This document shows, piece by piece, positions 24,184 to 34,221 of a stretch of DNA of 45,953 bases. Below the pieces are notes generated by a model. The model was not told where the DNA came from, did not search any database, and saw only the letters and a list, made by a program, of their open reading frames with translations. A program made the translations under genes and the position numbers. This stretch comes from Dehalococcoidia bacterium UBA2588 (lineage in GTDB: Bacteria > Chloroflexota > Dehalococcoidia > Lucifugimonadales > UBA3495): the NCBI GenBank assembly GCA_002339805.1, contig DDKW01000026.1, forward strand, positions 1 through 45,953, read 5' to 3'. Positions within the stretch are counted from its first letter, which is position 1; each line of letters opens with the position of its first letter.

Positions 24184-25869
24184 ATGATGCAGACAGATTG
24201 GAAGTCGTTGAAGCACAAGAGCAAAGAGATTACAGAGGGCCCAGATAGGGCTCCGGCTAGGGCTATGCTCCGAGCTATGGGATTAAATGATGATGATTTG
24301 GATAAACCCTTCATAGGTGTGGCTAATCTTGCGAGTGATGTAACTCCTTGCAATGTGCATCTTGGTAAGTTTACGCAGGCAGCGAAACAAGGAGTACGAA
24401 ACGGTAATGGTACCCCATTCGAATTTGGGACTATCACAGTGAGTGATGGTATTTCAATGGGTACCGAAGGAATGAAAGCATCGTTAGTAAGTAGAGAAGT
24501 TATTGCTGATTCTATTGAAGTTGTTACATTTGGTGAACGAATGGATGGTCTGATCACTGTGGCTGGCTGTGATAAAAATATGCCTGGATGCATGATGGCT
24601 ATCGCTAGGCTCAACATTCCTTCAATATTCATCTATGGTGGGTCAATCATGCCTGGTCAGTTTCAAGGAAGAGACGTGAATATACAAGACGTCTTTGAAG
24701 CGGTTGGTGCCTATAGTAAAGGTTCGATCAGTGCAGAGGACTTGTATGAATTAGAATGTAATGCATGTCCAGGTGAAGGTTCTTGTGCTGGATTGTTCAC
24801 GGCTAATACTATGTCAACCGCAATCGAGATATTGGGTCTTTCACTACCTGGAGATGCATCAATACCTGCGATTAATCCTAATAAAGTCGCTCAATGTGAA
24901 AAAGCTGGCGAGGTTTTGATGCAATCCATGGCAGCAGGAATAACTCCAAGAGACATTTTAACTAGAGAGGCATTTTTGAATGCAATTACCGTAGTTGTAT
25001 CTATGGGTGGTTCTACTAATTCAGTACTTCATCTTATGGCGATTGCTAGAGAGGCAGAAGTAGATTTATCTTTGGACGATTTTGATAAGTTAAGCAGAAA
25101 CACTCCTTATATTGCAGATATGAAGCCGGGTGGTAGATATGTTATGGCTGACTTGGATAGATATGGTGGAGTAGCTTTGATTGGTAAACGCCTTTTAGAT
25201 GCAGGTTTGTTGAATGGAGATACTTTAGCTGTTAACGGAAAGACTCTAGGGGAAAATTTGAGTTCTATTAAAACTACTGATGATCAACCCATTATATCTG
25301 ACGTATCTAGACCTCGTAGTAAAACGGGTGGCTTGGCTATTTTGTACGGAAATCTTGCTCCTGAAGGAGCGGTGATAAAAGTAGCAGGTCATCAAGAAAA
25401 AGTGTATAAAGGCCCAGCTAGAGTATTCAATCAAGAAGAAGAGGCTTTTGCTGCAATCCAATCCAATTCGATTGTTCCCGGAGACATTGTGGTAATTCGT
25501 TACGAAGGTCCTAAAGGAGGGCCTGGAATGAGAGAAATGCTTGCTGTTACTGCAGCGTTGATCGGACAAGGATTAGGAGATGATGTTGCTTTGATAACTG
25601 ACGGGAGATTTTCTGGAGCTAGTCACGGTCCTATGGTGGGTCATATTGCCCCTGAAGCTGCTACCGGAGGACCTATCGGTTTACTGCAAGAGGGAGACAT
25701 CATAACGCTTGATATACCAAACAGGCAGTTAAACGTTGGCCTGACTGAAGAACAGTTTTCGGATAGGAAAAGTAATTGGACCCCTATTGAAAATAAATAT
25801 AAGACAGGTGTGCTCGCTAAATATGCGAAATTGGTATCTTCAGCATCTGAAGGTGCGGTTACTAGATAA
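24184..25869 (+). CDS. ilvD: dihydroxy-acid dehydratase
   Basis: 561 aa from ATG 24184, with GAGGAG 10 nt upstream. Longer in-frame GTG starts would lie before the predicted transcription start. Dehydrates 2,3-dihydroxy-isovalerate and -methylvalerate in valine, isoleucine and pantothenate synthesis. Iron-sulfur ligands: C56 (DVTPCNVH), C129 (GCDKNMPGC) and C201 (CPGEGSC). The metal-binding carbamylated Lys is K131. C-terminal [21 protein letters not shown] is the expected end domain. A crotonase gene starts directly at the stop. Confidence 0.97.
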   Translation: MMQTDWKSLKHKSKEITEGPDRAPARAMLRAMGLNDDDLDKPFIGVANLASDVTPCNVHLGKFTQAAKQGVRNGNGTPFEFGTITVSDGISMGTEGMKASLVSREVIADSIEVVTFGERMDGLITVAGCDKNMPGCMMAIARLNIPSIFIYGGSIMPGQFQGRDVNIQDVFEAVGAYSKGSISAEDLYELECNACPGEGSCAGLFTANTMSTAIEILGLSLPGDASIPAINPNKVAQCEKAGEVLMQSMAAGITPRDILTREAFLNAITVVVSMGGSTNSVLHLMAIAREAEVDLSLDDFDKLSRNTPYIADMKPGGRYVMADLDRYGGVALIGKRLLDAGLLNGDTLAVNGKTLGENLSSIKTTDDQPIISDVSRPRSKTGGLAILYGNLAPEGAVIKVAGHQEKVYKGPARVFNQEEEAFAAIQSNSIVPGDIVVIRYEGPKGGPGMREMLAVTAALIGQGLGDDVALITDGRFSGASHGPMVGHIAPEAATGGPIGLLQEGDIITLDIPNRQLNVGLTEEQFSDRKSNWTPIENKYKTGVLAKYAKLVSSASEGAVTR

Positions 25870-26673
25870 TTGCCTACTGATTTGAGCATTACTGTTTTAG
25901 AACAAAAAGGTTTGTTATCTATTTCATTGAATAAACCTAAAAAGCGCAACGCTTTAGATAAGGCAATGATAGAAGGGTTGTCTAATGCTTTAGACAAAGG
26001 ACAGTCTCCGAGTGTTAGATGTGTGTTAATTACTGGGCAAGACGGCGCTTTTTGTGCAGGAGCAGACCTTAATGAGTTTTATCAATTATTTGATGAAGAA
26101 CCGGATGTTTTAGCGGCACATATTTATGATGTGGCGAACTTACTGCACAATAATGTGATAGAAAAGATATTTGGATTGAACAAACCTGTGATCGCAGGGA
26201 TCAATGGGATAGCAGCGGGAGCAGGTATGAGTCTTAGTTTGGCTTGCGATATGCGAATATGTTCACAATCGTCTAGGTTTGTGATGGCGTATAGTCAAAT
26301 CGGATGTACTGCTGATGGGGGCTCTACCTACTTTTTGCCGAAACTAGTGGGATTGGCTAAGGCTAAAGAATTATATTTAATGAATTCTCCAATAAGTGCA
26401 GAATACGCGCAAAGTATAGGTCTAGTAAACCAGGTAGTTCCGGACTCCTCTTTTGATAGGCACTCTCTAGAATTAGGGCTAAGATTGGCAGAATCTGCTA
26501 CTAACGCCATTGGATCAACCAAAGCTTTATTTAACCAAGACTTCAACAATGAATTACATGATCATTTGCGGAGAGAAGCAAATGTTATTTCACAAGTTAG
26601 CAGGACGAAAGATTTTCGTAATGGTGTTCAATCTTTCATTGAAAAGAAAAAACCATGGTTTCAAGGAAATTGA
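25870..26673 (+). CDS. enoyl-CoA hydratase/isomerase family protein
   Basis: 267 aa; the TTG start directly abuts the ilvD stop. Crotonase fold: LNKPKKRNALDKAMI, oxyanion-hole segments FCAGADL (62-67 region) and GIAAGAGMSLSLACD. Of the two glutamates used by hydratases, E167 (KAKELYL) is present, but the first is replaced: the usual P-E is A-Y in FVMAYSQIGCTADGGST. This pattern resembles PaaG-type and other isomerase-like members rather than classical hydratases. Substrate unknown. Shares a transcript with ilvD and possibly the O-antigen-ligase-like gene 30 nt downstream. Confidence 0.87.
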   Translation: MPTDLSITVLEQKGLLSISLNKPKKRNALDKAMIEGLSNALDKGQSPSVRCVLITGQDGAFCAGADLNEFYQLFDEEPDVLAAHIYDVANLLHNNVIEKIFGLNKPVIAGINGIAAGAGMSLSLACDMRICSQSSRFVMAYSQIGCTADGGSTYFLPKLVGLAKAKELYLMNSPISAEYAQSIGLVNQVVPDSSFDRHSLELGLRLAESATNAIGSTKALFNQDFNNELHDHLRREANVISQVSRTKDFRNGVQSFIEKKKPWFQGN

Positions 26674-26703
26674 TTTCGACACTTATTCGTCACAGAGCAT
26701 TTA

Positions 26704-29265
26704 ATGATTAGATCACTTGAACAAATTAAATCCCGAATTGACTTGGCCACATATATAACAGTGTTGCTGGTTGTATGCATTATGCCTGTTGTCTATGTGT
26801 CAAATAATGCTGTGTTATGTAGTGAGATATCCTGTGGCTACTATTTGCCTAAAATATTGACTTTACGAATAGGCGCTACCGTAGTAGCGATATTGCTGTT
26901 GCTAAAGATTATAATTTCGATGTCATACAATCAAGGATATAGCTTCAATAGCTTTAATTGGGGCTCAATGGTCACAAGATATCCTTTTCAAATAGTCCTC
27001 GGTTGTCTAATTATAGTAACCGGGATTAGTACAGTTCTCTCTGTTTCTGTGGACACTAGTTTATGGGGTAGGGTACCTCTGTCGGATGGAACGTCTGTTT
27101 ACAATACTATGGCTATGATCGTAATTTCGTTAGGTGTGTTGGTTTCTATTCGTACACCTAATAGAATCAATCAGTTATTTATAGGACTTGTATCTGTTGC
27201 AGTGCTAGTTGGGATTATTGGGATAGCGAGGTTTTATTTTATGTCCTCGGATGGGGTGAGCATTCCCAGACTCAGCTCAACTTTGCCTAATCCACTCCAA
27301 GCCGGATCATATTTTGTATTTACAATAGGTTTCTCCATAATTTTCTTGCATAGGATAATTCGCTATATTGAAATACCCACTTATTACGTTATTGCGACTT
27401 TAATTCTGTTGATTCAATTATTGGCTCTGGGCTTGACTCAAAGTAGAGGCCCTATTGTTATTAGCGTAATCATGATGTTAATACTAATAGCTTTCCATTG
27501 GTGGTGTTCATCGTACAAAACCGCTGTGAGGATAGCAATTCCTATCATAGTAGCTACCCTGCTAACTCTAATTATTCTCACATTTTCCTCCGAGGATGTA
27601 TCAGGTACCGACTACGTACTGGGTGGTGAATCACAGTCTGTTGTGACGGCTTTGCAAGGACGATTTAATTCTGCAACACAAAGCGCTTCGAGTGGCGGGA
27701 TGGAATCTAGAATCAGAATCTGGGATGACTCATTTGATGTGTTGTTTAACCCTACGGAGTATGAGGTTTTAAGTCAAACCGAACCAATATTTAGATTAAT
27801 GTTTGGCTTTGGCCCTGATAGTTTTCCATTGATTAACGGAATCGGAGGCTCCGCGTATGGACCGGACAGCACGGTTAACAAATATTTATATGCACATAAC
27901 ATATTTGTCCAATGGGTTATGGAGTTGGGTTTTATAGGGATATTATTGAATTTATTAATATTCTTAACAGTTGTAATCGGAGCATATAAATTAGTTATAT
28001 CCAGAAATAAAGCATCCGTGGAATTACGATTATTGGGTGTATGTTTCTTGGGATTATTGTTTTTCCATTTACTCGATCAAATGGTTAATGTGTCGTCCGT
28101 TACAGATTCCACTTATCGATGGGTTTTATTGGCGTTGATGGTACAAATTGTATATGGATATTCTTTTCACGGTGAACAATCATCTGTTTCTTTGAAAACT
28201 AACACTATTCTCAGGATAGTTCCTATTGTTCTGTCGATGCTATTAATTTTGGCACTTGTATTGATGTTGTGGGTTAAGACTGTGAATTATGCTATTGGAT
28301 CAACTTACGCAAGTTCAGCACAGCAATTATTCGCATCTGAAGAATATGCAGAAGCCTCTGCTATGATGGATGAAGCAATAGTATTAGCACCAGATAGTTA
28401 CTCTTATTACAATTGGAAATCTGAGATACTTGAAATGTCATTGGGCGAGAGTACATTCGATCTGGAATGTTCAGTTGACTATTCAAACTACAATCAATGT
28501 CTAGTCCAAAAAATCCTGCAGAATGACAAGAAAGGTGCAGATATTAGATCATTAGAGTTAACACCGACCATCGAAGCAGCCAATTCTGCTTTGAAGACGA
28601 TATCCTTCGGTGTTAATAATGTGGATGAATTTATTTTATATGCAAATCGAGCTCAATTGATTGCTCCGAACGACTGGGCATTAAAAAATTGGATAGCAAT
28701 GGCGTATATGAATTTGGGGATGCTGCAAGAATCAGATCATATGTTAAATGTTTCTTATGAAATTACCGGACCAAACCCCAGTTCTGCTCAAGGTCTTCTA
28801 TTGAAAGGGTTGATTAGACAAGAGAATGGGATGCTTGGTGAAGCTGTAGATTATTACTCTAGAGTAATAAATTTGGCAGTTAAAAATGATATGTCTGCGC
28901 AAGCCCACAACAATAGAGGAATGTTATATCGGGAATCAGGACAGTACGAAAATGCTCTTAATGACTTTAATCAGTCTTTGGATATAGTTGGAGATTCTGC
29001 TGAAGTTCATAATAATTTGGGTGGTTTGTATTTGGATAACAATAGGATGTCAGAAGCTTTAAGTTCTTTTAGTAGGGCAATATATGTTAATGAAAATTAT
29101 GCTCCTGCGTACTTCAACAGATCATTAGTATTTGCTAGCATGGGGAATGAAGATAAAGCATTTGCAGATGCGCTTAAAGCGGGTGATTTGGGCATGGAAG
29201 TTGACTTACTGTTAGAGGAACTTGAAAACATGATAGATGCCTACAACGATTTAAATCCAGGTTAG
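26704..29265 (+). CDS. O-antigen ligase/polymerase-like membrane protein with TPR domain
   Basis: 853 aa. Residues about 15-525 contain about 11 hydrophobic segments and the Wzy_C/O-antigen ligase pattern: SRGPIVISVIMMLI, then a long outside loop with RIRIWDDSFDVL, FGFGPDSFPLING and YAHNIFVQWVMELGFIGILL. Residues about 530-850 are soluble helical repeats, clear TPRs near the end (AHNNRGMLYRESGQYENALNDF, then VHNNLGGLYLDNNRMSEALSSF, AYFNRSLVFASMGNEDKAF). The family moves or polymerises lipid-linked glycans. In a cell type that may lack LPS, a role in glycoprotein or exopolysaccharide assembly is as likely. ATG start. Confidence 0.88.
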   Translation: MIRSLEQIKSRIDLATYITVLLVVCIMPVVYVSNNAVLCSEISCGYYLPKILTLRIGATVVAILLLLKIIISMSYNQGYSFNSFNWGSMVTRYPFQIVLGCLIIVTGISTVLSVSVDTSLWGRVPLSDGTSVYNTMAMIVISLGVLVSIRTPNRINQLFIGLVSVAVLVGIIGIARFYFMSSDGVSIPRLSSTLPNPLQAGSYFVFTIGFSIIFLHRIIRYIEIPTYYVIATLILLIQLLALGLTQSRGPIVISVIMMLILIAFHWWCSSYKTAVRIAIPIIVATLLTLIILTFSSEDVSGTDYVLGGESQSVVTALQGRFNSATQSASSGGMESRIRIWDDSFDVLFNPTEYEVLSQTEPIFRLMFGFGPDSFPLINGIGGSAYGPDSTVNKYLYAHNIFVQWVMELGFIGILLNLLIFLTVVIGAYKLVISRNKASVELRLLGVCFLGLLFFHLLDQMVNVSSVTDSTYRWVLLALMVQIVYGYSFHGEQSSVSLKTNTILRIVPIVLSMLLILALVLMLWVKTVNYAIGSTYASSAQQLFASEEYAEASAMMDEAIVLAPDSYSYYNWKSEILEMSLGESTFDLECSVDYSNYNQCLVQKILQNDKKGADIRSLELTPTIEAANSALKTISFGVNNVDEFILYANRAQLIAPNDWALKNWIAMAYMNLGMLQESDHMLNVSYEITGPNPSSAQGLLLKGLIRQENGMLGEAVDYYSRVINLAVKNDMSAQAHNNRGMLYRESGQYENALNDFNQSLDIVGDSAEVHNNLGGLYLDNNRMSEALSSFSRAIYVNENYAPAYFNRSLVFASMGNEDKAFADALKAGDLGMEVDLLLEELENMIDAYNDLNPG

Positions 29266-29281
29266 CTGTTACGTATTAAGG

Positions 29282-31645
29282 TTACAAAAAAGCTATTGTA
29301 ACTGCATCACTGGAGTATGTAGGGCGAGGTTCAAAGCGTTCTACAAGCGCATGTTTAGACAAAAAATTCCTTACTGTTCTTCTCAATGTTCCTGTTCCGT
29401 CTCCATGTATTATCCTGAGCTGTTTTACGTGGCTTTGGAAATTATCGTGTATTATTTGATCCAAAAGTTCCAGGGCTTCATGAGATCTATATCCATGGAG
29501 GTCTATCTCTGCTATTGGCCTAGGTTTGCTTGTTTGAATTACGTTCGGGGTGTTTGTTGTAATAGTTGAGTCAACAATTTGTATGATTTGATTTATGTGA
29601 ATTTTTGTTTTGATGGCGCCTACTGCGATTTGAATGACATCATATTTATCTGGCGTGCTTAATATTGTTCCTCTGGTATTAAATCCGTTGATTTTTATAA
29701 CTTGGTTTACTGCAATATCTTTTGATGAATATCTAGTAGGAATTTCAATTGGAGCCCATCTAGGAGAATTCACCATATTTATTACTTCATTAATTTCCTT
29801 TTTGTGTTGGGAGTATTGGTCTAAAGTTATAGTGTGTTCTTCTTTAAACTGAGTTTCAATTTCCAACAGTAGTTCAAGGCTCTTTTCTTCTATTTCAGCT
29901 TTGGTTTTATTTATTAAAGAGATTTTCATTTCGTCTACTGAGCTGAGGGATTTTTCAAGTTCATTCTTTAAAATATCTGATTCTTCTTTGTTGGTTTGGA
30001 TCGAAGATTTGAGATTCTCTATTTCAGACATTTTTGAATTTAGGTCTTGCAGCATCCCGTGGACTTCTCGATATTCGTCTGATAAGAAGGAATATGCATC
30101 TTCTAAGATAGATGCAGGTAAGCCAGTATTTTGAGCTATTGTTAGTCCTAAGGATTTGCCAGGTATACCTATTTGTAGTTCATATGTGGGAGTAAGGTTT
30201 ACAGGATCAAATTTCAGACTGGCGTTTATCATACCTTCTTTAATGTGAATGAAATTACAGATTTCACTTAAATGTGTGGTTGCGAATACCATAATTTTAT
30301 TATCATTGAAATAATTTAATAAAGATTTGGCTATCGCACTACCTTCTTCTGGGTCTGTATTGGACCCTAATTCATCTAATAAAATTATAGATTCTGAGGT
30401 ACTGTTATCTATCATATTTTTAATTTTTGTCATTTGGCCAGTGAAACTGGATAAGGATTGATCCATGTTTTGGGAATCACCTATATCGGCATGCAAGTTT
30501 TTTATAAAAGGTAGTTGAAACCGCTCTGCCGGTACATGGAGTCCGGTCTTAGCCATTAAAGTAAGTAGTCCAATGGTTTTAATTGTTAATGTTTTACCTC
30601 CTGAATTAGGTCCGGTTATTAGCAAAACATTTGTGGATTGATCGAGTTCTAAATTTAATGGCACTGCTTTATCATTTAACAGAGGATGCCTGATTCCACG
30701 CATACTAAACTTAGACTTGATACTGGATGTAGTAAATACAGGCCGGCATGATCCAAAATCGATTGCCATATATCCTTTCGCAAATGCAAAATCTATATCA
30801 ACATATGTGTCTATACTGTGCTGTAGCGTTGTTTTAAGGACACTTATAGAGAGCGATAGTTTACGTAATATGTTCGTTTCTTCACGATCTATGCTCAGTT
30901 GTAATTCGATTACTGAATTACCTAGCTCCACTACATTTAGGGGTTCTATAAATACTGTGGCACCACTGTCTGACACGTCATGTACAATACCTTGGGCTGC
31001 ATATTTATATTCTGATTTTATTAATAATACTGACCTGTGATTTCTCTCTGTAATTAATGGTTCTTGAATAATACCTTGTGGTTCTAGTTTGCTTAGTTCA
31101 ATTTCCATTTTGCTGTGTAATTCAGATTTGAGTCTGATGAGATCTCTGCGTAATGGTCCTAATATAGGACTTGCAGTGTCCAGAATTTCTGAATTTCTAT
31201 CTATTGAAGAGTCTATTAATATTTTTAGATGTTCTAGGTTGGGTAAGGAACTAACTAATGCATTGATTTCAGGATATTGGTCGACTTTGAGAATGTTCTT
31301 TATTTGGGTGATTGAGTAGGCGAAATCAGAGAAATATTTTAATTGAGATGCGGTGAGGATATTATCGAGGTTTATTAAATGGATGTTGTCTATGACATCA
31401 GTATTTAGGTGAGAGGGTATGGTTATATTATTTTGAATGAGATTAATCGCCTCTCCGGTGATATCAAGTGCTTTATTCACATCAGCTAGTAGATCGAAAG
31501 GATAAAGATTAATACACAACTGTTTAGCAAGTTCACTCTTGCAATAATTAGATAGCTTTTGCTTCAATATGTTGAAATCTAGCGTATCGCTGATGTTTTC
31601 ATATTGTTCTAGAGATGTTGGATTATTACTTTTTAACATATGCAC
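29282..31645 (-). CDS. mutS2: MutS2 family ATPase/Smr endonuclease
   Basis: 787 aa, full family length. MutS-like core with coiled clamp, P-loop GPNSGGKT (345-352), Walker B SIILLDELGSNTDPEEG and a long coiled coil around 515-610. The C-terminal Smr domain (about 710-787) has EIDLHGYRSHEALELL and the HGDGTG signature in LRIIHGDGTGTLRR. MutS2 suppresses recombination or rescues collided ribosomes (both reported in Bacillus/Helicobacter). Start could be the first or third codon (both ATG). Convergent with the O-antigen-like gene and divergent from the DinB gene. Confidence 0.96.
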   Translation of the reverse strand: MHMLKSNNPTSLEQYENISDTLDFNILKQKLSNYCKSELAKQLCINLYPFDLLADVNKALDITGEAINLIQNNITIPSHLNTDVIDNIHLINLDNILTASQLKYFSDFAYSITQIKNILKVDQYPEINALVSSLPNLEHLKILIDSSIDRNSEILDTASPILGPLRRDLIRLKSELHSKMEIELSKLEPQGIIQEPLITERNHRSVLLIKSEYKYAAQGIVHDVSDSGATVFIEPLNVVELGNSVIELQLSIDREETNILRKLSLSISVLKTTLQHSIDTYVDIDFAFAKGYMAIDFGSCRPVFTTSSIKSKFSMRGIRHPLLNDKAVPLNLELDQSTNVLLITGPNSGGKTLTIKTIGLLTLMAKTGLHVPAERFQLPFIKNLHADIGDSQNMDQSLSSFTGQMTKIKNMIDNSTSESIILLDELGSNTDPEEGSAIAKSLLNYFNDNKIMVFATTHLSEICNFIHIKEGMINASLKFDPVNLTPTYELQIGIPGKSLGLTIAQNTGLPASILEDAYSFLSDEYREVHGMLQDLNSKMSEIENLKSSIQTNKEESDILKNELEKSLSSVDEMKISLINKTKAEIEEKSLELLLEIETQFKEEHTITLDQYSQHKKEINEVINMVNSPRWAPIEIPTRYSSKDIAVNQVIKINGFNTRGTILSTPDKYDVIQIAVGAIKTKIHINQIIQIVDSTITTNTPNVIQTSKPRPIAEIDLHGYRSHEALELLDQIIHDNFQSHVKQLRIIHGDGTGTLRRTVRNFLSKHALVERFEPRPTYSSDAVTIAFL

Positions 31646-31759
31646 ATAAATAATATTATTTGCTGATTTCGCACAAATGATTATATATTAAGACAACTTT
31701 ATTATTCTAATTTACATAACTGAAAGCTAACTGTTAATACGGTCAATAAGGAGAAGTAT

Positions 31760-32212
31760 ATGAATCATCCTAGTATTTCTAACATCAGAGAACAATTTGC
31801 AGCGTCTCATGAAGTATTATTGAAAAGCTTGTCGAATATAAGTACTGAAGAGGCTTTCAAAGGTTCAGTATGGTCAGTGTCCGACATCTTAATGCACTTG
31901 GATCTGTCTAAGTTTGTTGATGCACTGCAGGATATTTATGAAGGTAAGGCTGATAAATTCCCAACATTTGGAACACTGGATTCTGCCATTGAAAAATATT
32001 TGAAAATAATAAATGCAAATCATCTCAGACTAACGGAGATATTAATGGATTTGGACGATGAATTGTTAGATAAAAAAGTAACAGAATATAATCCTGACAA
32101 TAATTACCCCGCATTGTCATTAAGAGACCTATTAGACCGGATGTCCAGGCATGAATTGAATCATGCAAACCAAATTGAAGAGGTTGTTTCTAGAATAAGA
32201 CAGGATTCATAA
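31760..32212 (+). CDS. DinB-like four-helix bundle protein
   Basis: 150 aa. Pattern of the DinB/YfiT superfamily: helix 1 RQFAASHE-like, then VWSVSDILMHLDLSKF with H46, and the C-terminal RMSRHELNHANQIEEV with H131-x3-H135. These three histidines would bind one metal ion. Many members are metal-dependent thiol transferases; this one's substrate is unknown. Strong AAGGAG 7 nt before the ATG. Followed by a separate small unit (NIPSNAP and later genes). Confidence 0.82.
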   Translation: MNHPSISNIREQFAASHEVLLKSLSNISTEEAFKGSVWSVSDILMHLDLSKFVDALQDIYEGKADKFPTFGTLDSAIEKYLKIINANHLRLTEILMDLDDELLDKKVTEYNPDNNYPALSLRDLLDRMSRHELNHANQIEEVVSRIRQDS

Positions 32213-32234
32213 AAAAGTCATAACGGGATTCAAC

Positions 32235-32262
32235 TTGCCTTTTATTGTTCATTTGTTAAACT
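32235..32262 (+). promoter_or_regulatory. putative promoter of the NIPSNAP-LLM unit
   Basis: TTGCCT (32235-32240), 16-nt spacer, TAAACT (32257-32262), 37 nt before the ATG at 32299. Each hexamer is a moderate match; support is mainly the position. Confidence 0.35.
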
Positions 32263-32298
32263 AGCTCATATCTAGATAAAAGCTGAGGACGGTATAGT

Positions 32299-32913
32299 AT
32301 GTTATACGAAGTTAGAAGTTATATTTTAAAAGCTGGTGCAACGCCCCATTTTGAAGAAGAATTTGAAAAGGCATTGCCTGAACGAGAAAAATTTTCTAAG
32401 CTTGGAGCTTTTTGGCACACCGAGATTGGCCCATTGAACCAAGTGATCCATGTTTGGCCTTATAAAGATATTGAAGAAAGAAGTCGAATCCGAGCTGAAG
32501 CTGTAGCCGCAGGTGTTTGGCCGCCTAAAGTGGAACCGGGCACGATAATTAATATGCAATCTGAAATTTTTATCCCAGCACCTTTCATGAGACCGCTAGG
32601 AGGTGATCAAGCGTTAGGTAATGTTTATGAGATGAGAACTTATACCTATCAGCCTGGTGCTATGCCCGAAGTAGTAAAACGTTGGGGAGAACGTATTGAA
32701 GAACGAGAAAAAGCCTCTCCATTGGTTGCAGGGATGTATAGTGATATCGGTGGTTTGAATAAATGGGTTCACATTTGGGCTTATGAAGACTTGAATCATA
32801 GGGCTGAAGTCAGATCCAATAGAGGCGAGAACTGGCCACCTCCAACTAGAGAATTCATCGTTTCTCAGGAAAATAAGATTATGCTTCCTTCTAGCTTTTC
32901 TCCTATGCACTGA
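32299..32913 (+). CDS. NIPSNAP family protein (two repeats)
   Basis: 204 aa with two copies of the NIPSNAP ferredoxin-like barrel. Copy 1 starts LYEVRSYILKAGATPHFEEEF and has EIGPLNQVIHVWPYKDIEER; copy 2 starts VYEMRTYTYQPGAMPEVVKRW and has DIGGLNKWVHIWAYEDLNHR. The N-x-V-x-H-x-W motif is kept in both. Bacterial NIPSNAPs often accompany catabolic oxidoreductases; biochemical function is not established. GAGGA before the ATG. A gap of 53 nt separates it from the LLM oxidoreductase on the same strand. Confidence 0.92.
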   Translation: MLYEVRSYILKAGATPHFEEEFEKALPEREKFSKLGAFWHTEIGPLNQVIHVWPYKDIEERSRIRAEAVAAGVWPPKVEPGTIINMQSEIFIPAPFMRPLGGDQALGNVYEMRTYTYQPGAMPEVVKRWGERIEEREKASPLVAGMYSDIGGLNKWVHIWAYEDLNHRAEVRSNRGENWPPPTREFIVSQENKIMLPSSFSPMH

Positions 32914-32966
32914 TTTATTTGGATTAACAAAACACAATTTTAATAAATTAATTAAGTGAGGCCGTA

Positions 32967-33812
32967 GTGGAAATTGGTATAACAATGTTTGTCACGCAAT
33001 CGTCTATCCATGTATCGGATTTAGCTAGATATTGCGAGGATTTTGGATTTGAATCTCTGTGGTTGCCTGAACATTCTGTGATTCCAGTCCATACGACGAG
33101 TCCTTGGGGAGGGGCGCCTGACGGAGCAATACCTGACTGGTACTACGAATGTACGGATCCCTTTATAAGCTTGGCTCATGCATCGGCAGTTACTGAAAAT
33201 TTAAAATTAGGTACTGGTATCTGCTTGGTACCAGAGAGAAATCCAATTGTTTTGGCAAAAGAGATTGCTACGTTAGATCATTATTCTAATGGCAGATTCT
33301 TATTTGGGATCGGATCAGGATGGTTGAAAGAAGAAACCGAATTATTTGGTGTTAAGTTTTCTGATCGAGTTAACGTTATGTATGAATCCATACAAGCTAT
33401 GAAACAATTATGGACTCAGGAAGAATCTGAATACAATGGGGAATTCATTAAATTTCCCCCAGTGATTTCTCGACCCAAACCTGTTCAAAAACCCCATCCC
33501 CCCATATATGTAGGCGGCAAAGCAAAAAAAGTATTTCAGAGAGTAGTTGATTGGGGTGATGGATGGATGCCTAACAGGATATCGCCAGATGAAGTTGCAA
33601 AAGGTAGGCAAGAGATTGATCGAATCGCTAAAGAACAGTCGAAAGATCCTTCAGATTTTGCTATTTCAGTTTTCGGTCAACCTCCCGATAAAGAATTACT
33701 AAAAGCCTTTGAGGACGCAGGTGCTGACCGTGTCATGATTAGATTCGAGGGAAGTTCACATTCAGAAGTCTTAAGGGCTTTGGAGAATATAGCGAACGAT
33801 ATATTAGATTAA
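32967..33812 (+). CDS. LLM-class (F420/FMN-dependent) oxidoreductase
   Basis: 281 aa, luciferase-like TIM barrel. Seen: start MEIGITMFVTQSSI, FESLWLPEHSVIP, LKLGTGICLVPERNPIVLAKEIATLDHYSNGR and LFGIGSGWLKEE, PPIYVGGKAKKVFQRVVDWGDGW. This is the style of probable F420-dependent members (TIGR03619-like). Cofactor cannot be proven from sequence alone. GTG start at 32967. The SnoaL-like gene starts 3 nt after its stop, so the pair is likely translated together; NIPSNAP upstream suggests a shared catabolic role. Confidence 0.9.
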   Translation: MEIGITMFVTQSSIHVSDLARYCEDFGFESLWLPEHSVIPVHTTSPWGGAPDGAIPDWYYECTDPFISLAHASAVTENLKLGTGICLVPERNPIVLAKEIATLDHYSNGRFLFGIGSGWLKEETELFGVKFSDRVNVMYESIQAMKQLWTQEESEYNGEFIKFPPVISRPKPVQKPHPPIYVGGKAKKVFQRVVDWGDGWMPNRISPDEVAKGRQEIDRIAKEQSKDPSDFAISVFGQPPDKELLKAFEDAGADRVMIRFEGSSHSEVLRALENIANDILD

Positions 33813-33815
33813 CTG

Positions 33816-34217
33816 ATGCTTGATTACACAGAAGGTCAAGATCCTAATCAAGGTTTGTTACTAGCTAATGCTAATTTTTATCATGCTTTTGAATCATTAG
33901 ATATAACATCCATGAGCAACATATGGTCCCGGTCTTACCGGTCATTTTGTATACATCCAGGCTGGGAACCAATATTCACCTGGGAAAATATTAGTGTGAG
34001 TTGGGAAAATATATTCCGAACATCTTCTTTGATGATGTTTCAAATAGAAGTGATCCAGAACTTTGTGGAAGCTAACATTGGAACTGTAGTTTGCAAAGAA
34101 AATATAAGTAGTGTTATTAATGGTAGGGCAACGAATTTTTCTATACTTGCCGTAAACACATTTGAATTAGAAATAGAGAACTGGAAATTAGTGTCTCATC
34201 ATGGATCCCCTTCATAG
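33816..34217 (+). CDS. SnoaL/NTF2-like domain protein
   Basis: 133 aa. NTF2-like cone fold: NANFYHAFESLDITSMSNIWS, then CIHPGWEPIFTWENISVSWENIF, and the strands VVCKENISS, NTFELEIENWKLVSHHGSP. The CIHPGWEP piece with ILAVNTFELE is typical of the SnoaL_3/DUF4440-like nuclear-transport-factor group. Members may be isomerases, dehydratases or ligand-binding subunits; none is indicated. Starts 3 nt after the LLM oxidoreductase stop; convergent with the alpha/beta hydrolase across 4 nt. Confidence 0.85.
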   Translation: MLDYTEGQDPNQGLLLANANFYHAFESLDITSMSNIWSRSYRSFCIHPGWEPIFTWENISVSWENIFRTSSLMMFQIEVIQNFVEANIGTVVCKENISSVINGRATNFSILAVNTFELEIENWKLVSHHGSPS

Positions 34218-34221
34218 CGCT

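Noticed and set aside
24135..24632. 165-codon frame on the minus strand opposite the start of ilvD.
   Set aside because: Shadow of the conserved ilvD sequence with no family match.
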